The position numbers and the translations under genes are program-made. From NCBI GenBank assembly GCA_016713625.1, contig JADJOT010000007.1, positions 124,001 through 188,000 on the forward strand: a stretch of 64,000 nucleotides of DNA, given 5' to 3'. The notes below the pieces were generated by a model that saw only the letters and a list, made by a program, of their open reading frames with translations, was not told the DNA's origin and did not search any database. Below, piece by piece: positions 52,785 through 61,365 of this stretch; position 1 is the stretch's first letter; each line of letters opens with the position of its first letter. Origin of the DNA: Candidatus Accumulibacter affinis (lineage in GTDB: Bacteria; Pseudomonadota; Gammaproteobacteria; Burkholderiales; Rhodocyclaceae).

Positions 52785-54094
52785 TCCGGATCAAACGTCT
52801 TTCGAGCACCGACGCCGACTTCAATGAACGTCTCGATTCCCTGCTCGCCTTCGAGGCCGCGCAGGACGAAGCCGTCGAACAGACTGTCGCCGCCATCCTC
52901 GCCGACGTGAAAGCGCGCGGCGACGTCGCCGTGCTCGAGTACACCCGGCGTTTCGATGGCCTGAGTGTCGCTTCGATGGCCGAACTCGAGATCTCGCAAG
53001 GCGAACTGCAACAGGCGCTTTCCGGTTTACCGTCGGCGCAGCGCCAGGCGCTGGAAGCCGCCGCCGACCGCGTGCGCAGCTACCACCAGCGGCAGACCCT
53101 GCAGAGCTGGCACTATGAAGACGCGGGCGAAGCAACGCGCGGCACCATGCTTGGCCAGAAGGTGACGCCGCTCGACCGCGTCGGCCTCTACGTTCCTGGG
53201 GGCAAGGCGTCGTACCCCTCGTCGGTGTTGATGAATGCCATTCCGGCACGCGTCGCCGGCGTCCGGGAGTTGGTCATGGTGGTGCCAACGCCGGCGGGCG
53301 AGCACAATCCGCTGGTTCTTGCCGCCGCCGCACTGGCCGGTGTCGATCGCGTATTCACCATTGGCGGTGCGCAGGCGGTTGCTGCTCTCGCCTATGGCAC
53401 GCCGAGCGTCCCCCGTGTCGACAAGATTGTCGGACCCGGCAATGCCTACGTTGCTGCCGCCAAGCGACGCGTCTTTGGCGTCGTTGGCATCGACATGGTC
53501 GCCGGCCCATCCGAAATACTGGTCATCTGCGACGGCCAGACCGATCCCGACTGGGTGGCCATGGACCTCTTTTCGCAAGCCGAGCACGACGAACTGGCGC
53601 AATCGATCCTTGTTTCCCCACATGCTGAGTACATCGAACAGGTTGCCGCCGCCCTCGAAAAGCTGCTGCCGACGATGCCGCGTCAGCAGGTGATCCGTAG
53701 CGCACTCGAAAACCGCGGCGCGCTGATCCTGGTGCGCGATCTCGATGAGGCTTGCCAGATCGCCAACCGCATTGCTCCCGAACACCTGGAACTCTCGCTG
53801 GCGGATGCCGACGCCTGGGTGGACAAGATTCACCACGCCGGCGCGATTTTCATCGGTCCCTTTAGCTCCGAGTCGCTCGGCGACTACTGCGCCGGCCCCA
53901 ACCACGTCCTGCCGACGTCGGGCAGCGCCCGCTTCTCTTCGCCGCTCGGGGTCTACGACTTCCAGAAGCGGACCAGTCTGATTCGTGTTTCACAGACCGG
54001 TGCAAAAACCCTGGGGCGCATCGCGGCCACGCTGGCGTATGGAGAAGGCTTGCAGGCACACGCGAAGTCGGCCGAGTATCGGGTCGACAGCTGA
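52781..54094 (+). CDS. hisD: Histidinol dehydrogenase
   Basis: This 437-residue enzyme oxidises histidinol to histidine in two NAD-dependent steps. It shows LYVPGGKASYPSSVLM, the GPGNAYVAAAKR signature, AGPSEILVICDG, the catalytic EH pair (IAPEHLEL) and zinc-site residues (SQAEHDE, PNHVLPTSG). It overlaps hisG (ATGA). Normal operon continuity is lost after it: the next gene is the ParB-like insert and hisC lies inverted. Confidence 0.96.
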   Translation: MIRIKRLSSTDADFNERLDSLLAFEAAQDEAVEQTVAAILADVKARGDVAVLEYTRRFDGLSVASMAELEISQGELQQALSGLPSAQRQALEAAADRVRSYHQRQTLQSWHYEDAGEATRGTMLGQKVTPLDRVGLYVPGGKASYPSSVLMNAIPARVAGVRELVMVVPTPAGEHNPLVLAAAALAGVDRVFTIGGAQAVAALAYGTPSVPRVDKIVGPGNAYVAAAKRRVFGVVGIDMVAGPSEILVICDGQTDPDWVAMDLFSQAEHDELAQSILVSPHAEYIEQVAAALEKLLPTMPRQQVIRSALENRGALILVRDLDEACQIANRIAPEHLELSLADADAWVDKIHHAGAIFIGPFSSESLGDYCAGPNHVLPTSGSARFSSPLGVYDFQKRTSLIRVSQTGAKTLGRIAATLAYGEGLQAHAKSAEYRVDS

Positions 54095-54235
54095 CGGCCG
54101 GAGCGACGTGTAGCGCCGGGCTGGTACGCGGTTCGAGCGATTGATTGACCGCGGGGCCGTAGTCAAAGATACTGGCGCCAGGACTGCCAGTATGCCGGGC
54201 GGTGGTTTTTTCACATTAAACGAGGGAGAAAACAG

Positions 54236-55294
54236 ATGCGCGCGATCAATCTGCTGTTGGCGGGATTGCTGATGCTTGCCTGGGGTGCAACGGCCTCGGC
54301 CGAGAAAAGCAGGGACGCGGTTAACGGGGTGATTCCCGCGTGCGGGTGGACTACGAAAGTCGCCAGGCCGAATGATGACCTGATGTACACCCTCCAGGAG
54401 AAGAAACGCAGAGGGTGCATCATCGAGGTAAAGGCCCTGCATCCGACCCAGTCGGCGGTGGGCATGCTCGCCGCAGCGTGCAAGTCCGCGCGAGTCTCGT
54501 CGGAGGCTGCCGCCGGCAATTTGCAGGACTACCTGCTCAAGGACAACCGCTGGGTTCCCGTGGTTCGCGGTCCCGGAGGCGTGTTCTATCTGACCGACCA
54601 TCACCATCTGGCGGTGGCCGTGTGGAATGCCACCATCGAAGATCAGGACAAAAAGGTCTACGCCTACCTTCTCGACGACTGGTCGGCCTTGAAGGAAAGC
54701 GTCTTCTGGGAGCGGATGAAAAACGCGCACCGAGCCTGGTTGTTTAATCGCGCTGGTCAGTCGATTCCGCCCAGCGCCCTTCCGAACGAGGTGGGCAAGC
54801 TTCAGGATGATCCCCTGAGGACGCTTTCGGCATGGGTTCGGGAGAACTGCGGCTATGTCAAATGCGATCCTCCCGGGGCAGCGAAGAGCGATGACGGGCA
54901 GAGCTGCGCGGACCGCAGCTGCGAGGAGAAGTTTGGCAGCAAGAAGCTGCCGTGCGCCAACGCCTATTTCATCGAGTTCGCATGGGGCGCTTTCCTGGGC
55001 AGCGACGAAGCCGCGATCCCCGAAGTGAAGGCGGCGCTGGATGCTGCCTGTTCTCAGCAAAACCCAATGAATCAGCAGTGCCTCGACACCCAGTACGACA
55101 AGTTGCTCAAGGTGCTGCCTGCGGCGATGCAGGCAACCGCTGCGTTGGAAGCGAAAACATGGGTGGAGGGAAAAGCCTCGGATCAGACGGCAGGCAAGGG
55201 CAAGAAGGGCAGTACGACGACCAGCGTCGGCCATAATCCCAAGGTTCAACAGCCTTTGTTGCCGCCCAAGTGCTCCATCGGCGATGCTCAGTAG
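54236..55294 (+). CDS. Secreted ParB-like protein (putative ParB-like nuclease, PF08857 type)
   Basis: This 352-residue protein follows GAGGGAG 6-9 bases upstream. The signal peptide is INLLLAGLLMLAWGATASA. Next comes the ParBc_2 pattern: VKALHPTQSAVGMLAA, then VRGPGGVFYLTDHHHLAVAVW, DDPLRTLSAWVREN and FIEFAWGAFLG. The DHHH region replaces the usual GxxR of ParB. Extra cysteines (CADRSCEE, CSQQNPMNQQC) suit disulfides in the periplasm. A Gly/Lys-rich C-terminal tail follows. The family has no firmly established function. It interrupts the his cluster between hisD and hisC, with its own 141-base upstream region. Confidence 0.75.
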   Translation: MRAINLLLAGLLMLAWGATASAEKSRDAVNGVIPACGWTTKVARPNDDLMYTLQEKKRRGCIIEVKALHPTQSAVGMLAAACKSARVSSEAAAGNLQDYLLKDNRWVPVVRGPGGVFYLTDHHHLAVAVWNATIEDQDKKVYAYLLDDWSALKESVFWERMKNAHRAWLFNRAGQSIPPSALPNEVGKLQDDPLRTLSAWVRENCGYVKCDPPGAAKSDDGQSCADRSCEEKFGSKKLPCANAYFIEFAWGAFLGSDEAAIPEVKAALDAACSQQNPMNQQCLDTQYDKLLKVLPAAMQATAALEAKTWVEGKASDQTAGKGKKGSTTTSVGHNPKVQQPLLPPKCSIGDAQ

Positions 55295-55316
55295 CCGACT
55301 GCCCGGGCAGCTGAAA

Positions 55317-56408
55317 TCACCCTGAGCGAACGAACTGGAGAATCTCGCTCAGGGCCTCGACGAGTATCTGGCATTGTTCGTCGCTGCCGATGGTGATGCG
55401 CAGGTGCTGATCGATGCGTGGCAGTTTGAAGTGGCGAACGATGATGCCGCGCTCGCGCAGGGCTGCGGCGAGTTGGCCAGCGCCATACTGCGGGTGGCGG
55501 GTGAAGATGAAGTTGGCGGCCGAGGGCAGCACTTCGAAGCCCAGTTGCAGCAAGCTGCTGCGTAGCGCCTCGCGACTGCGGATCACTGCCTGGCTGGTCG
55601 TCGCGAAGTGCTCCTGGTCATTGATCGCGGCAACGGCGCCGGCGATCGCCAAGCGATCGAGCGGGTAGGAGTTGAAGCTGTTCTTGACTCGGTTGAGTGC
55701 CTCGACCAGGTCGTAGTGGCCGACTGCGTAGCCGACGCGCAGCCCGGCCAGCGAACGCGACTTGGAGAGTGTATGGACAACCAGCAGGTTGGCGTGGTGA
55801 TTCACCAGAGCAATCGCCGACTCGCCGCCGAAGTCCACGTAGGCCTCATCGACGACAATCATCGACTCGGCATGCGCCGCCAGCAGGCGCTCGATCGAAG
55901 CCAGCGGCAGCAGGCAACCCGTTGGTGCATTGGGGTTCGGGAAAATGATGCCGCCGTTTGCGATGGCATAATCTTCGATGTGAATTGCAAAATCCTCAGC
56001 CAGCGGAACGGTGCTGTAGGCGATGTCATAGAGACCACAGTAGACCGGGTAGAAGCTGTAAGTGATGTCTGGAAAGAGAATCGGCAGATCGTGCTTGAGC
56101 AGCGCCATGAAGGCGTGTGCCAGCACCTCATCGGAACCGTTGCCGACGAAGACCTGCTGTGGCTGGATGCCGAATTCGGCGTAGCGGGCCGCGACGGCCT
56201 CCTTGAGGCGGTCGGCATTGGGGTCCGGGTAGAGGCGCAGCGACTCGCCGGCATTCGCCAGTTCGTCGGCAATAGCGGCGACGACACGTGGCGACGGTGG
56301 ATAGGGATTTTCGTTGGTGTTCAGCTTGACCAGCCGGGATAGCTTCGGCTGTTCGCCCGGAACGTAGGGCGTCAGGCGGTGAACGAGGGAACTCCAGTAG
56401 CGGCTCAT
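55317..56408 (-). CDS. hisC: Histidinol-phosphate aminotransferase (inverted within the his cluster)
   Basis: A start at 56408 gives 363 residues. The fold-type I PLP enzyme has NENPYPPSP, VGNGSDEVL, PNAPTG, VVDEAYVDF and the Schiff-base Lys in HTLSKSRSLAGLRVGY. It converts imidazole-acetol phosphate to histidinol phosphate. It is coded on the minus strand although its neighbours hisG, hisD and hisB-hisE are all on the plus strand. It therefore needs its own promoter within the 157-base hisC-hisB gap. The 33 codons upstream in the open frame cross that gap and are rejected. Confidence 0.95.
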   Translation of the reverse strand: MSRYWSSLVHRLTPYVPGEQPKLSRLVKLNTNENPYPPSPRVVAAIADELANAGESLRLYPDPNADRLKEAVAARYAEFGIQPQQVFVGNGSDEVLAHAFMALLKHDLPILFPDITYSFYPVYCGLYDIAYSTVPLAEDFAIHIEDYAIANGGIIFPNPNAPTGCLLPLASIERLLAAHAESMIVVDEAYVDFGGESAIALVNHHANLLVVHTLSKSRSLAGLRVGYAVGHYDLVEALNRVKNSFNSYPLDRLAIAGAVAAINDQEHFATTSQAVIRSREALRSSLLQLGFEVLPSAANFIFTRHPQYGAGQLAAALRERGIIVRHFKLPRIDQHLRITIGSDEQCQILVEALSEILQFVRSG

Positions 56409-56565
56409 GAAAGGCGGCTCGGTTCGGATGCACAGGAAGCGCGAAATGGTATCATGCGCGTCTATCGATTGGCGCCGCTGATCGCCCGCGGCAGTTTGCG
56501 GCAGCACGCCGCACCTCTTTCAAGTGTTTTTCAGATCCGACATGCCACCCAGCAATGGTATACCG

Positions 56566-57153
56566 ATGCGGCAAGCAGAAGTTTCCAGGAATACTCTCGA
56601 GACCCGGATTACCGTTCGCCTGAATCTTGACGGCAGCGGCCGGGGAAGCCTCGCCACCGGCGTGCCTTTCCTGGATCACATGCTTGAGCAGATCTGCCGG
56701 CACGGGCTGATCGATCTCGATGTCGAGGCAGTGGGTGACCTGCATATCGACGCACACCACACGGTTGAGGATATCGGGATCACGATCGGCCAGGCGCTGG
56801 CCAGTGCGCTTGGCGACAAGAATGGACTGCGGCGTTACGGGCACGCCTACATACCCCTCGATGAGGCGTTGTCACGGGTCGTTCTCGACCTCTCCGGCCG
56901 GCCGGGGCTCGCCTTCCATGTCGAGTTCCGGCGGGCAATGATTGGTGCTTTTGATGTCGATCTGGTGCACGAGTTCTTCCAGGGTCTGGTCAACCATGCG
57001 CTGCTGACCCTGCACATCGACAATCTGCGCGGCGACAACGCTCACCACCAGGCCGAGACGATATTCAAGGCCTTTGGTCGCGCGCTACGGATGGCGGTGG
57101 AAGAAGATCCGCGCGCTGGCGGCAGTATTCCCTCCACCAAGGGCTCTTTGTAA
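56566..57153 (+). CDS. hisB: Imidazoleglycerol-phosphate dehydratase
   Basis: A start at 56566 gives 195 residues, the normal monofunctional size; 56542 and 56524 are alternatives. Manganese-binding histidine clusters are HIDAHHTVEDIGI and the C-terminal DNAHHQAETIFKAFGRAL, ending in STKG. It lacks the N-terminal histidinol-phosphatase domain of enterobacterial HisB, so that step needs a separate enzyme. It overlaps hisH by one base (TAATG). Confidence 0.95.
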   Translation: MRQAEVSRNTLETRITVRLNLDGSGRGSLATGVPFLDHMLEQICRHGLIDLDVEAVGDLHIDAHHTVEDIGITIGQALASALGDKNGLRRYGHAYIPLDEALSRVVLDLSGRPGLAFHVEFRRAMIGAFDVDLVHEFFQGLVNHALLTLHIDNLRGDNAHHQAETIFKAFGRALRMAVEEDPRAGGSIPSTKGSL

Positions 57154-57812
57154 TGTCGGCCGACCGTTCCCCCAAGGGAGCGATTGTCGTCGTCGATTAT
57201 GGCATGGGCAACCTGCGATCCGTTTGGCAGGCGCTGGTGCACGTCGCCAATGGTCGTGAGGTGGTCGTTTCGGCGGATCCGGCGGTGCTCGGCGCAGCCG
57301 AACGTGTGGTCTTTCCGGGTCAGGGAGCGATGCCCGACTGCATGCGCGAGATCGAGGCCCGCGGCTTGCGTACGGCAGTGCTGGATGCCGCCAGAAACAA
57401 ACCGTTTCTGGGGATCTGCATTGGTCAGCAGATGCTCTTCGAACACAGCGAGGAAGGTGACGTGCCGGGACTTGGCATCATAGCCGGCAAGGTCAGTCGT
57501 TTTCCAGCCGAGCGAATGATCGATACGGCGGGCAACCGCCTGAAGGTGCCGCACATGGGCTGGAATGAGGTACGCCAGACCACAGCGCACCCCCTCTGGC
57601 AGGGAATTACCGATGGCGCACGTTTCTATTTCGTGCACAGCTATTTCGTCACTCCAGCCGATGCGGGCTGGGTCGTCGGAAGCACTGAGTATGGTCTGCC
57701 CTTTACCAGCGCCGTGGCGCGGGATAATATCTTTGCCATCCAGTGTCATCCGGAAAAAAGCGCCCTCGCCGGGCTCACCATGCTGGCCAATTTTGTTGCC
57801 TGGAAACCATGA
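57153..57812 (+). CDS. hisH: Imidazole glycerol phosphate synthase, glutaminase subunit
   Basis: This 219-residue class I glutamine amidotransferase has the nucleophile Cys near residue 89 (LGICIGQQMLF), the oxyanion-strand VFPGQGAMPDCM, and catalytic His and Glu in FAIQCHPEKSA. It feeds ammonia to HisF. The family's VDYGMGNLRSV opens the protein at residue ~14, after a short N-terminal extension. Confidence 0.95.
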   Translation: MSADRSPKGAIVVVDYGMGNLRSVWQALVHVANGREVVVSADPAVLGAAERVVFPGQGAMPDCMREIEARGLRTAVLDAARNKPFLGICIGQQMLFEHSEEGDVPGLGIIAGKVSRFPAERMIDTAGNRLKVPHMGWNEVRQTTAHPLWQGITDGARFYFVHSYFVTPADAGWVVGSTEYGLPFTSAVARDNIFAIQCHPEKSALAGLTMLANFVAWKP

Positions 57813-57863
57813 TCGGCCGCCGGCGTCGTGCTTGTCTAAACCCCTCTTTTGTGCGTTTTCAAC

Positions 57864-58607
57864 ATGCTGATCATTCCCGCGATTGACCTGAAAGAAGGAC
57901 AGTGCGTCCGTCTCAAGCAAGGCCTGATGGACCAGGTAACGGTCTTCTCCAACTCTCCCGGCGAACAGGCTCGCCACTGGCTGGCCGAGGGCGCGCGACG
58001 CCTGCATGTGGTCGATCTGGACGGCGCTTTTGCCGGCAAACCGAAAAACGAGAAGGCGATCAAGGAGATCGTGCGGGCCGTCGGGGACGACATTCCCGTG
58101 CAACTCGGCGGTGGCATCCGCGATCTCGACACCATCGAACGTTGCCTGGACGACGGCGTCAGTTACGTGATCATCGGTACTGCGGCAGTGAAAAATCCTG
58201 GTTTCCTGCACGACGCCTGTGGCGCTTTTCCGGGCCACATCATCGTTGGTCTCGACGCCAGGGATGGCAAGGTAGCGGTTGATGGCTGGTCAAAAATGAC
58301 CGGTCACGATGTCATCGATCTGGCCAGGAAGTACGAGGATTACGGGGTCGAGGCGATCATCTATACCGACATCGGGCGCGATGGCATGCTCTTGGGACTC
58401 AATATCGAAGCCACGGTGAAGCTTGCCCAGGCGTTGCTGATTCCGGTGATTGCCAGTGGCGGCCTGTCGAGCATTGACGACATTCAGCGGCTTTGCGCCG
58501 TCGAGCAGGAGGGGATCAGCGCCGCCATTGCCGGCCGCGCCATTTATGATGGGTCGCTCGATTTTGCTGTGGCGCAGGCCGCAGCAGACCGCGCTGCGAC
58601 GCCATGA
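57864..58607 (+). CDS. hisA: ProFAR isomerase
   Basis: A start at 57864 gives 247 residues; five upstream codons are not family-like. This half-barrel-duplicated TIM barrel has IPAIDLKEGQCVRL with its catalytic Asp, HVVDLDGAFAG, LGGGIRDL and the second catalytic Asp in YTDIGRDGM. It opens the ribosyl ring of ProFAR to PRFAR. Confidence 0.96.
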   Translation: MLIIPAIDLKEGQCVRLKQGLMDQVTVFSNSPGEQARHWLAEGARRLHVVDLDGAFAGKPKNEKAIKEIVRAVGDDIPVQLGGGIRDLDTIERCLDDGVSYVIIGTAAVKNPGFLHDACGAFPGHIIVGLDARDGKVAVDGWSKMTGHDVIDLARKYEDYGVEAIIYTDIGRDGMLLGLNIEATVKLAQALLIPVIASGGLSSIDDIQRLCAVEQEGISAAIAGRAIYDGSLDFAVAQAAADRAATP

Positions 58608-58647
58608 GCCGCGTCGCCGGTCGCCAGGTTCGAGGCGGTAGCTGACC

Positions 58648-59811
58648 TTGGGCCTGGCCAAGCGAATCATCCCCTGCCTTGATGTGACCGCCGGTCGTGT
58701 CGTCAAAGGCACCAACTTTGTTGACCTGCGCGATGCCGGCGACCCCGTCGAGATCGCCCGCCGTTATGACGAGCAGGGTGCCGATGAAGTCACTTTTCTC
58801 GACATCACAGCCTCCTCGGACCAGCGCGACATCATCCTGCATATTGTTGAGGCCTGTGCCGCGCAGGTGTTCATTCCGTTAACGGTTGGTGGCGGCGTAC
58901 GTTCGGTCGCCGACGTGCGTCGCCTGCTCAACGCCGGTGCGGACAAGGTCAGTATGAACACTGCAGCCGTCGAGAATCCGCAACTCGTCGCCGAAGCGTC
59001 GGCCAAGGTCGGGAATCAGTGCATTGTCGTGGCCATCGACGCAAAACAGTCGGCGCCAAGCCTCTGGCAGGTATTCACGCATGGCGGTCGCCGGAACACC
59101 GGTATCGACGCAGTCGCCTGGGCACGCCGCGTTCAACAGCTCGGTGCCGGCGAAATCCTGCTCACCAGCATGGATCGTGACGGCACCCGCAATGGTTTCG
59201 ATCTGCCTTTGACACGCGCGATTTCGGATGCCGTCGACATCCCGGTGATTGCCAGCGGTGGCGTCGGCAATCTCCAGCATCTCGCGGAGGGCGTTTCTGA
59301 AGGTCGTGCCGATGCCGTTCTGGCAGCCAGCATCTTCCATTTCGGCGAATATACCGTTCGCCAGGCGAAAGAATACCTGCGCGAGCGGGGGCATCGAGGT
59401 CCGCCTGTGAGCGATCTTGATCCCGGCCAGCCGTGGGTTGACGCTCTCAAATGGGACGAGCAGGGTATGATTCCAGCTATTGCGCAGGACGTCGTCAGCG
59501 GCCGGGTGCTGATGTTTGCCTTCATGAACCGGCAATCATTGCAGCAGACGGTTGATAGCGGTAGCGCGGTATACTGGTCGCGTTCACGTCAGAGCCTCTG
59601 GCGCAAGGGCGAGGAATCGGGCAATGTGCAGCGTGTGCGCTCACTGCGTACCGACTGCGATGGTGACGTGCTGCTGCTGTCGATCGAACAGGAGGGCGGG
59701 ATTGCCTGCCATACGGGCCGCGAAAGCTGCTTCTTTTATCAACTGGATGGGGACTTCTGGGTTGCCGCCGACCCAGTACTCAAGGACCCCAGGGACATCT
59801 ACGGCAAATGA
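58648..59811 (+). CDS. hisF: HisF and HisI in one open frame (probably two genes joined by a 1-base indel)
   Basis: The TTG start at 58648 opens GLAKRIIPCLDVTAGRVVKG, the canonical HisF N-terminus. The HisF cyclase barrel runs to about residue 250 with SMDRDGTRNGF. The frame then continues into HisI (phosphoribosyl-AMP cyclohydrolase): WVDALKWDEQGMIPAIAQDVV, LRTDCDGDVLL and zinc/catalytic residues in IACHTGRESCFF. Removing one G from the five-G run at 59387-59391 makes HisF end RERGIEVRL plus TGA (59408-59410). That stop overlaps a GTG (59407) able to start hisI, with GAGG 7 bases before it. I therefore read this as hisF + hisI (59407-59811) with an extra G, not a true fusion. Confidence 0.93.
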   Translation: MGLAKRIIPCLDVTAGRVVKGTNFVDLRDAGDPVEIARRYDEQGADEVTFLDITASSDQRDIILHIVEACAAQVFIPLTVGGGVRSVADVRRLLNAGADKVSMNTAAVENPQLVAEASAKVGNQCIVVAIDAKQSAPSLWQVFTHGGRRNTGIDAVAWARRVQQLGAGEILLTSMDRDGTRNGFDLPLTRAISDAVDIPVIASGGVGNLQHLAEGVSEGRADAVLAASIFHFGEYTVRQAKEYLRERGHRGPPVSDLDPGQPWVDALKWDEQGMIPAIAQDVVSGRVLMFAFMNRQSLQQTVDSGSAVYWSRSRQSLWRKGEESGNVQRVRSLRTDCDGDVLLLSIEQEGGIACHTGRESCFFYQLDGDFWVAADPVLKDPRDIYGK

Positions 59812-60128
59812 ACATGGACATGCTGCACCGGATTTCGGAAACCCTGCTTGAGCGCCGCAAGGCGGACCCGGAAACATCCTACACGGCACAGTTGATGGCC
59901 AAGGGACCGGACGCGATTCTGAAAAAGATCGGCGAGGAAACGGCCGAACTGATCATGGCCGGCAAGGAGGGCAATCGCCTGCATGTAGTCTGGGAGTCGG
60001 CCGATGTGCTCTATCACACGATGGTGCTGCTCGCCTTCTACGGCCTCTCGATCGAGGACGTGCTGCAGGAAATGCGGCGGCGCGAAGGGATATCGGGAAT
60101 CGACGAGAAAAAGGCGCGGAAGGGCTGA
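59808..60128 (+). CDS. hisE: Phosphoribosyl-ATP pyrophosphatase
   Basis: This 106-residue MazG-fold enzyme hydrolyses phosphoribosyl-ATP, the second histidine step. The acidic metal-site pattern IGEETAELIMAGKEG and then ESADVLYHTMVLL is intact. Its ATG overlaps the hisI stop (ATGA). hisI and hisE are separate genes here, unlike the enterobacterial HisIE fusion. Confidence 0.95.
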   Translation: MNMDMLHRISETLLERRKADPETSYTAQLMAKGPDAILKKIGEETAELIMAGKEGNRLHVVWESADVLYHTMVLLAFYGLSIEDVLQEMRRREGISGIDEKKARKG

Positions 60129-60131
60129 CCG

Positions 60132-60482
60132 ATGGACGACTGTCTGTTCTGCAAGATCGCCAATGGCCAGATTCCGTCGCGCAAGGTTCACGAAGACGAC
60201 GAACTCCTTGCCTTCCACGACATCCATCCGGCGCGTCCGGTACACCTACTGGTCATTCCCAAGCATCACATCGCCTCACTGGCAACGGCGACCGATGCCG
60301 ATGCGCCCGTGCTTGGCAGGATGCTGGTCATTGCCCACCGCCTGGCAAGCGAACAGGGCAGTCCCGACGGCTTCCGGCTGATCATCAATTCCGGACGCAT
60401 CGGCCATCAGGAAGTTCAACACCTGCACGCGCATATCGTCGGCGGACCGGAACCGGTCGGGCCGATGCTCAAACGAATCTGA
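60132..60482 (+). CDS. HIT-family (histidine triad) nucleotide hydrolase
   Basis: This 116-residue protein has CLFCKIANGQIPS at the N-terminus, a zinc-type CxxC, and the triad VQHLHAHIVGG. HinT-type enzymes hydrolyse purine nucleoside phosphoramidates. The gene lies three bases after hisE, the usual position between the his and tat genes in betaproteobacteria. Confidence 0.93.
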   Translation: MDDCLFCKIANGQIPSRKVHEDDELLAFHDIHPARPVHLLVIPKHHIASLATATDADAPVLGRMLVIAHRLASEQGSPDGFRLIINSGRIGHQEVQHLHAHIVGGPEPVGPMLKRI

Positions 60483-60557
60483 AAGCACTGCAGAGCGTGG
60501 GTCCGCGATGAGTTCCCGTACGCACGCTGCCGAGTTTCACCTTAATGGAGGCCTGAC

Positions 60558-60830
60558 ATGGGCTCTTTCAGCATCTGGCACTGGTTGATCGTTCTGATCA
60601 TCGTCTTGTTGATTTTCGGCACCAAGAAGTTGCGTAACCTGGGCTCCGATCTTGGCGGCGCGGTCAAGGGATTCAAGGACGGGATCAAGGATGCGACCGC
60701 GGAGGAAAAGCCTGCCGAGACAGATCTCGCGCCCGCTTCGCCACCGGTTTCGCCGCCGGTTTCGCCGCCGCCGCAGGTCATTACGGGTCAGACCATCGAG
60801 GGCGAGATCCGGGAGAAAACCAGGAGCTAG
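60558..60830 (+). CDS. tatA: Twin-arginine translocase subunit TatA
   Basis: This 90-residue protein has one N-terminal transmembrane helix (FSIWHWLIVLIIVLLIFGTK), the conserved FGTKKLRNLGSDLG hinge and the amphipathic GGAVKGFKDGIKD. An acidic and Pro-rich tail with a repeated SPPV follows. It forms the size-variable pore for folded Tat substrates. GGAGG precedes the ATG. The his-hinT-tat order suggests one long operon. Confidence 0.94.
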   Translation: MGSFSIWHWLIVLIIVLLIFGTKKLRNLGSDLGGAVKGFKDGIKDATAEEKPAETDLAPASPPVSPPVSPPPQVITGQTIEGEIREKTRS

Positions 60831-60947
60831 CCGTGGAGGGTCTGGCCCCCGGAGCACCAGACACGGCTGCTGCCGGGTGCTCGGGTGGGTCGTCGTCCGC
60901 CGCCAGGGCGCGGGTTGCTCCTTCATTCCTGCAGCACATGGGCGCAA

Positions 60948-61358
60948 ATGTTTGATATCGGCTTCTCGGAGATGATCGTCATTGCCATCGTCGCACTGGT
61001 GGTGATCGGTCCTGAGCGACTTCCCAAGGTGGCGCGCACGGCCGGACACCTACTCGGACGGCTGCAGCGTTACGTGAGTGACGTGAAATCGGACATCAAC
61101 CGTGAAATGCAGCTCGAAGAGCTCAACAAGCTGCGCAGCGAGATTCAGGAGTCCGCGCGCGGCGTCGAGCAGAGTCTGGCGAGCGAAATGCAGGCCGCAA
61201 GACAGACCATCAACCAGACGGCAGACGCTGCACGCGCTGATCTGAAGGCGGCGCCAGCGCCCCCCGTGGCGCCATCGGCGGTAACCGGTGATACCCCGGC
61301 GGCGGCTAGCGGTGCGGCGACGGTCGTTGACCCAGCGCAACCGACACGGCCGCTCTGA
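60948..61358 (+). CDS. tatB: Twin-arginine translocase subunit TatB
   Basis: A start at 60948 gives 136 residues, matching the conserved FDIGFSEMIVIAIVALVVIGPERLP opening. One transmembrane helix is followed by a long charged amphipathic and coiled region and an Ala/Pro tail. It forms the substrate receptor with TatC. Upstream codons of the open frame are not protein-like. tatC starts 7 bases after the stop. Confidence 0.94.
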   Translation: MFDIGFSEMIVIAIVALVVIGPERLPKVARTAGHLLGRLQRYVSDVKSDINREMQLEELNKLRSEIQESARGVEQSLASEMQAARQTINQTADAARADLKAAPAPPVAPSAVTGDTPAAASGAATVVDPAQPTRPL

Positions 61359-61365
61359 ACGAGCA

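Noticed and set aside
56409..56565. His attenuator or leader peptide before hisB
   Set aside because: No His-rich short peptide and no terminator-antiterminator hairpins could be found.
58648..59811. Genuine HisF-HisI bifunctional enzyme
   Set aside because: A single G deletion restores both normal ends and an overlapping stop/start, so an indel is the simpler reading.
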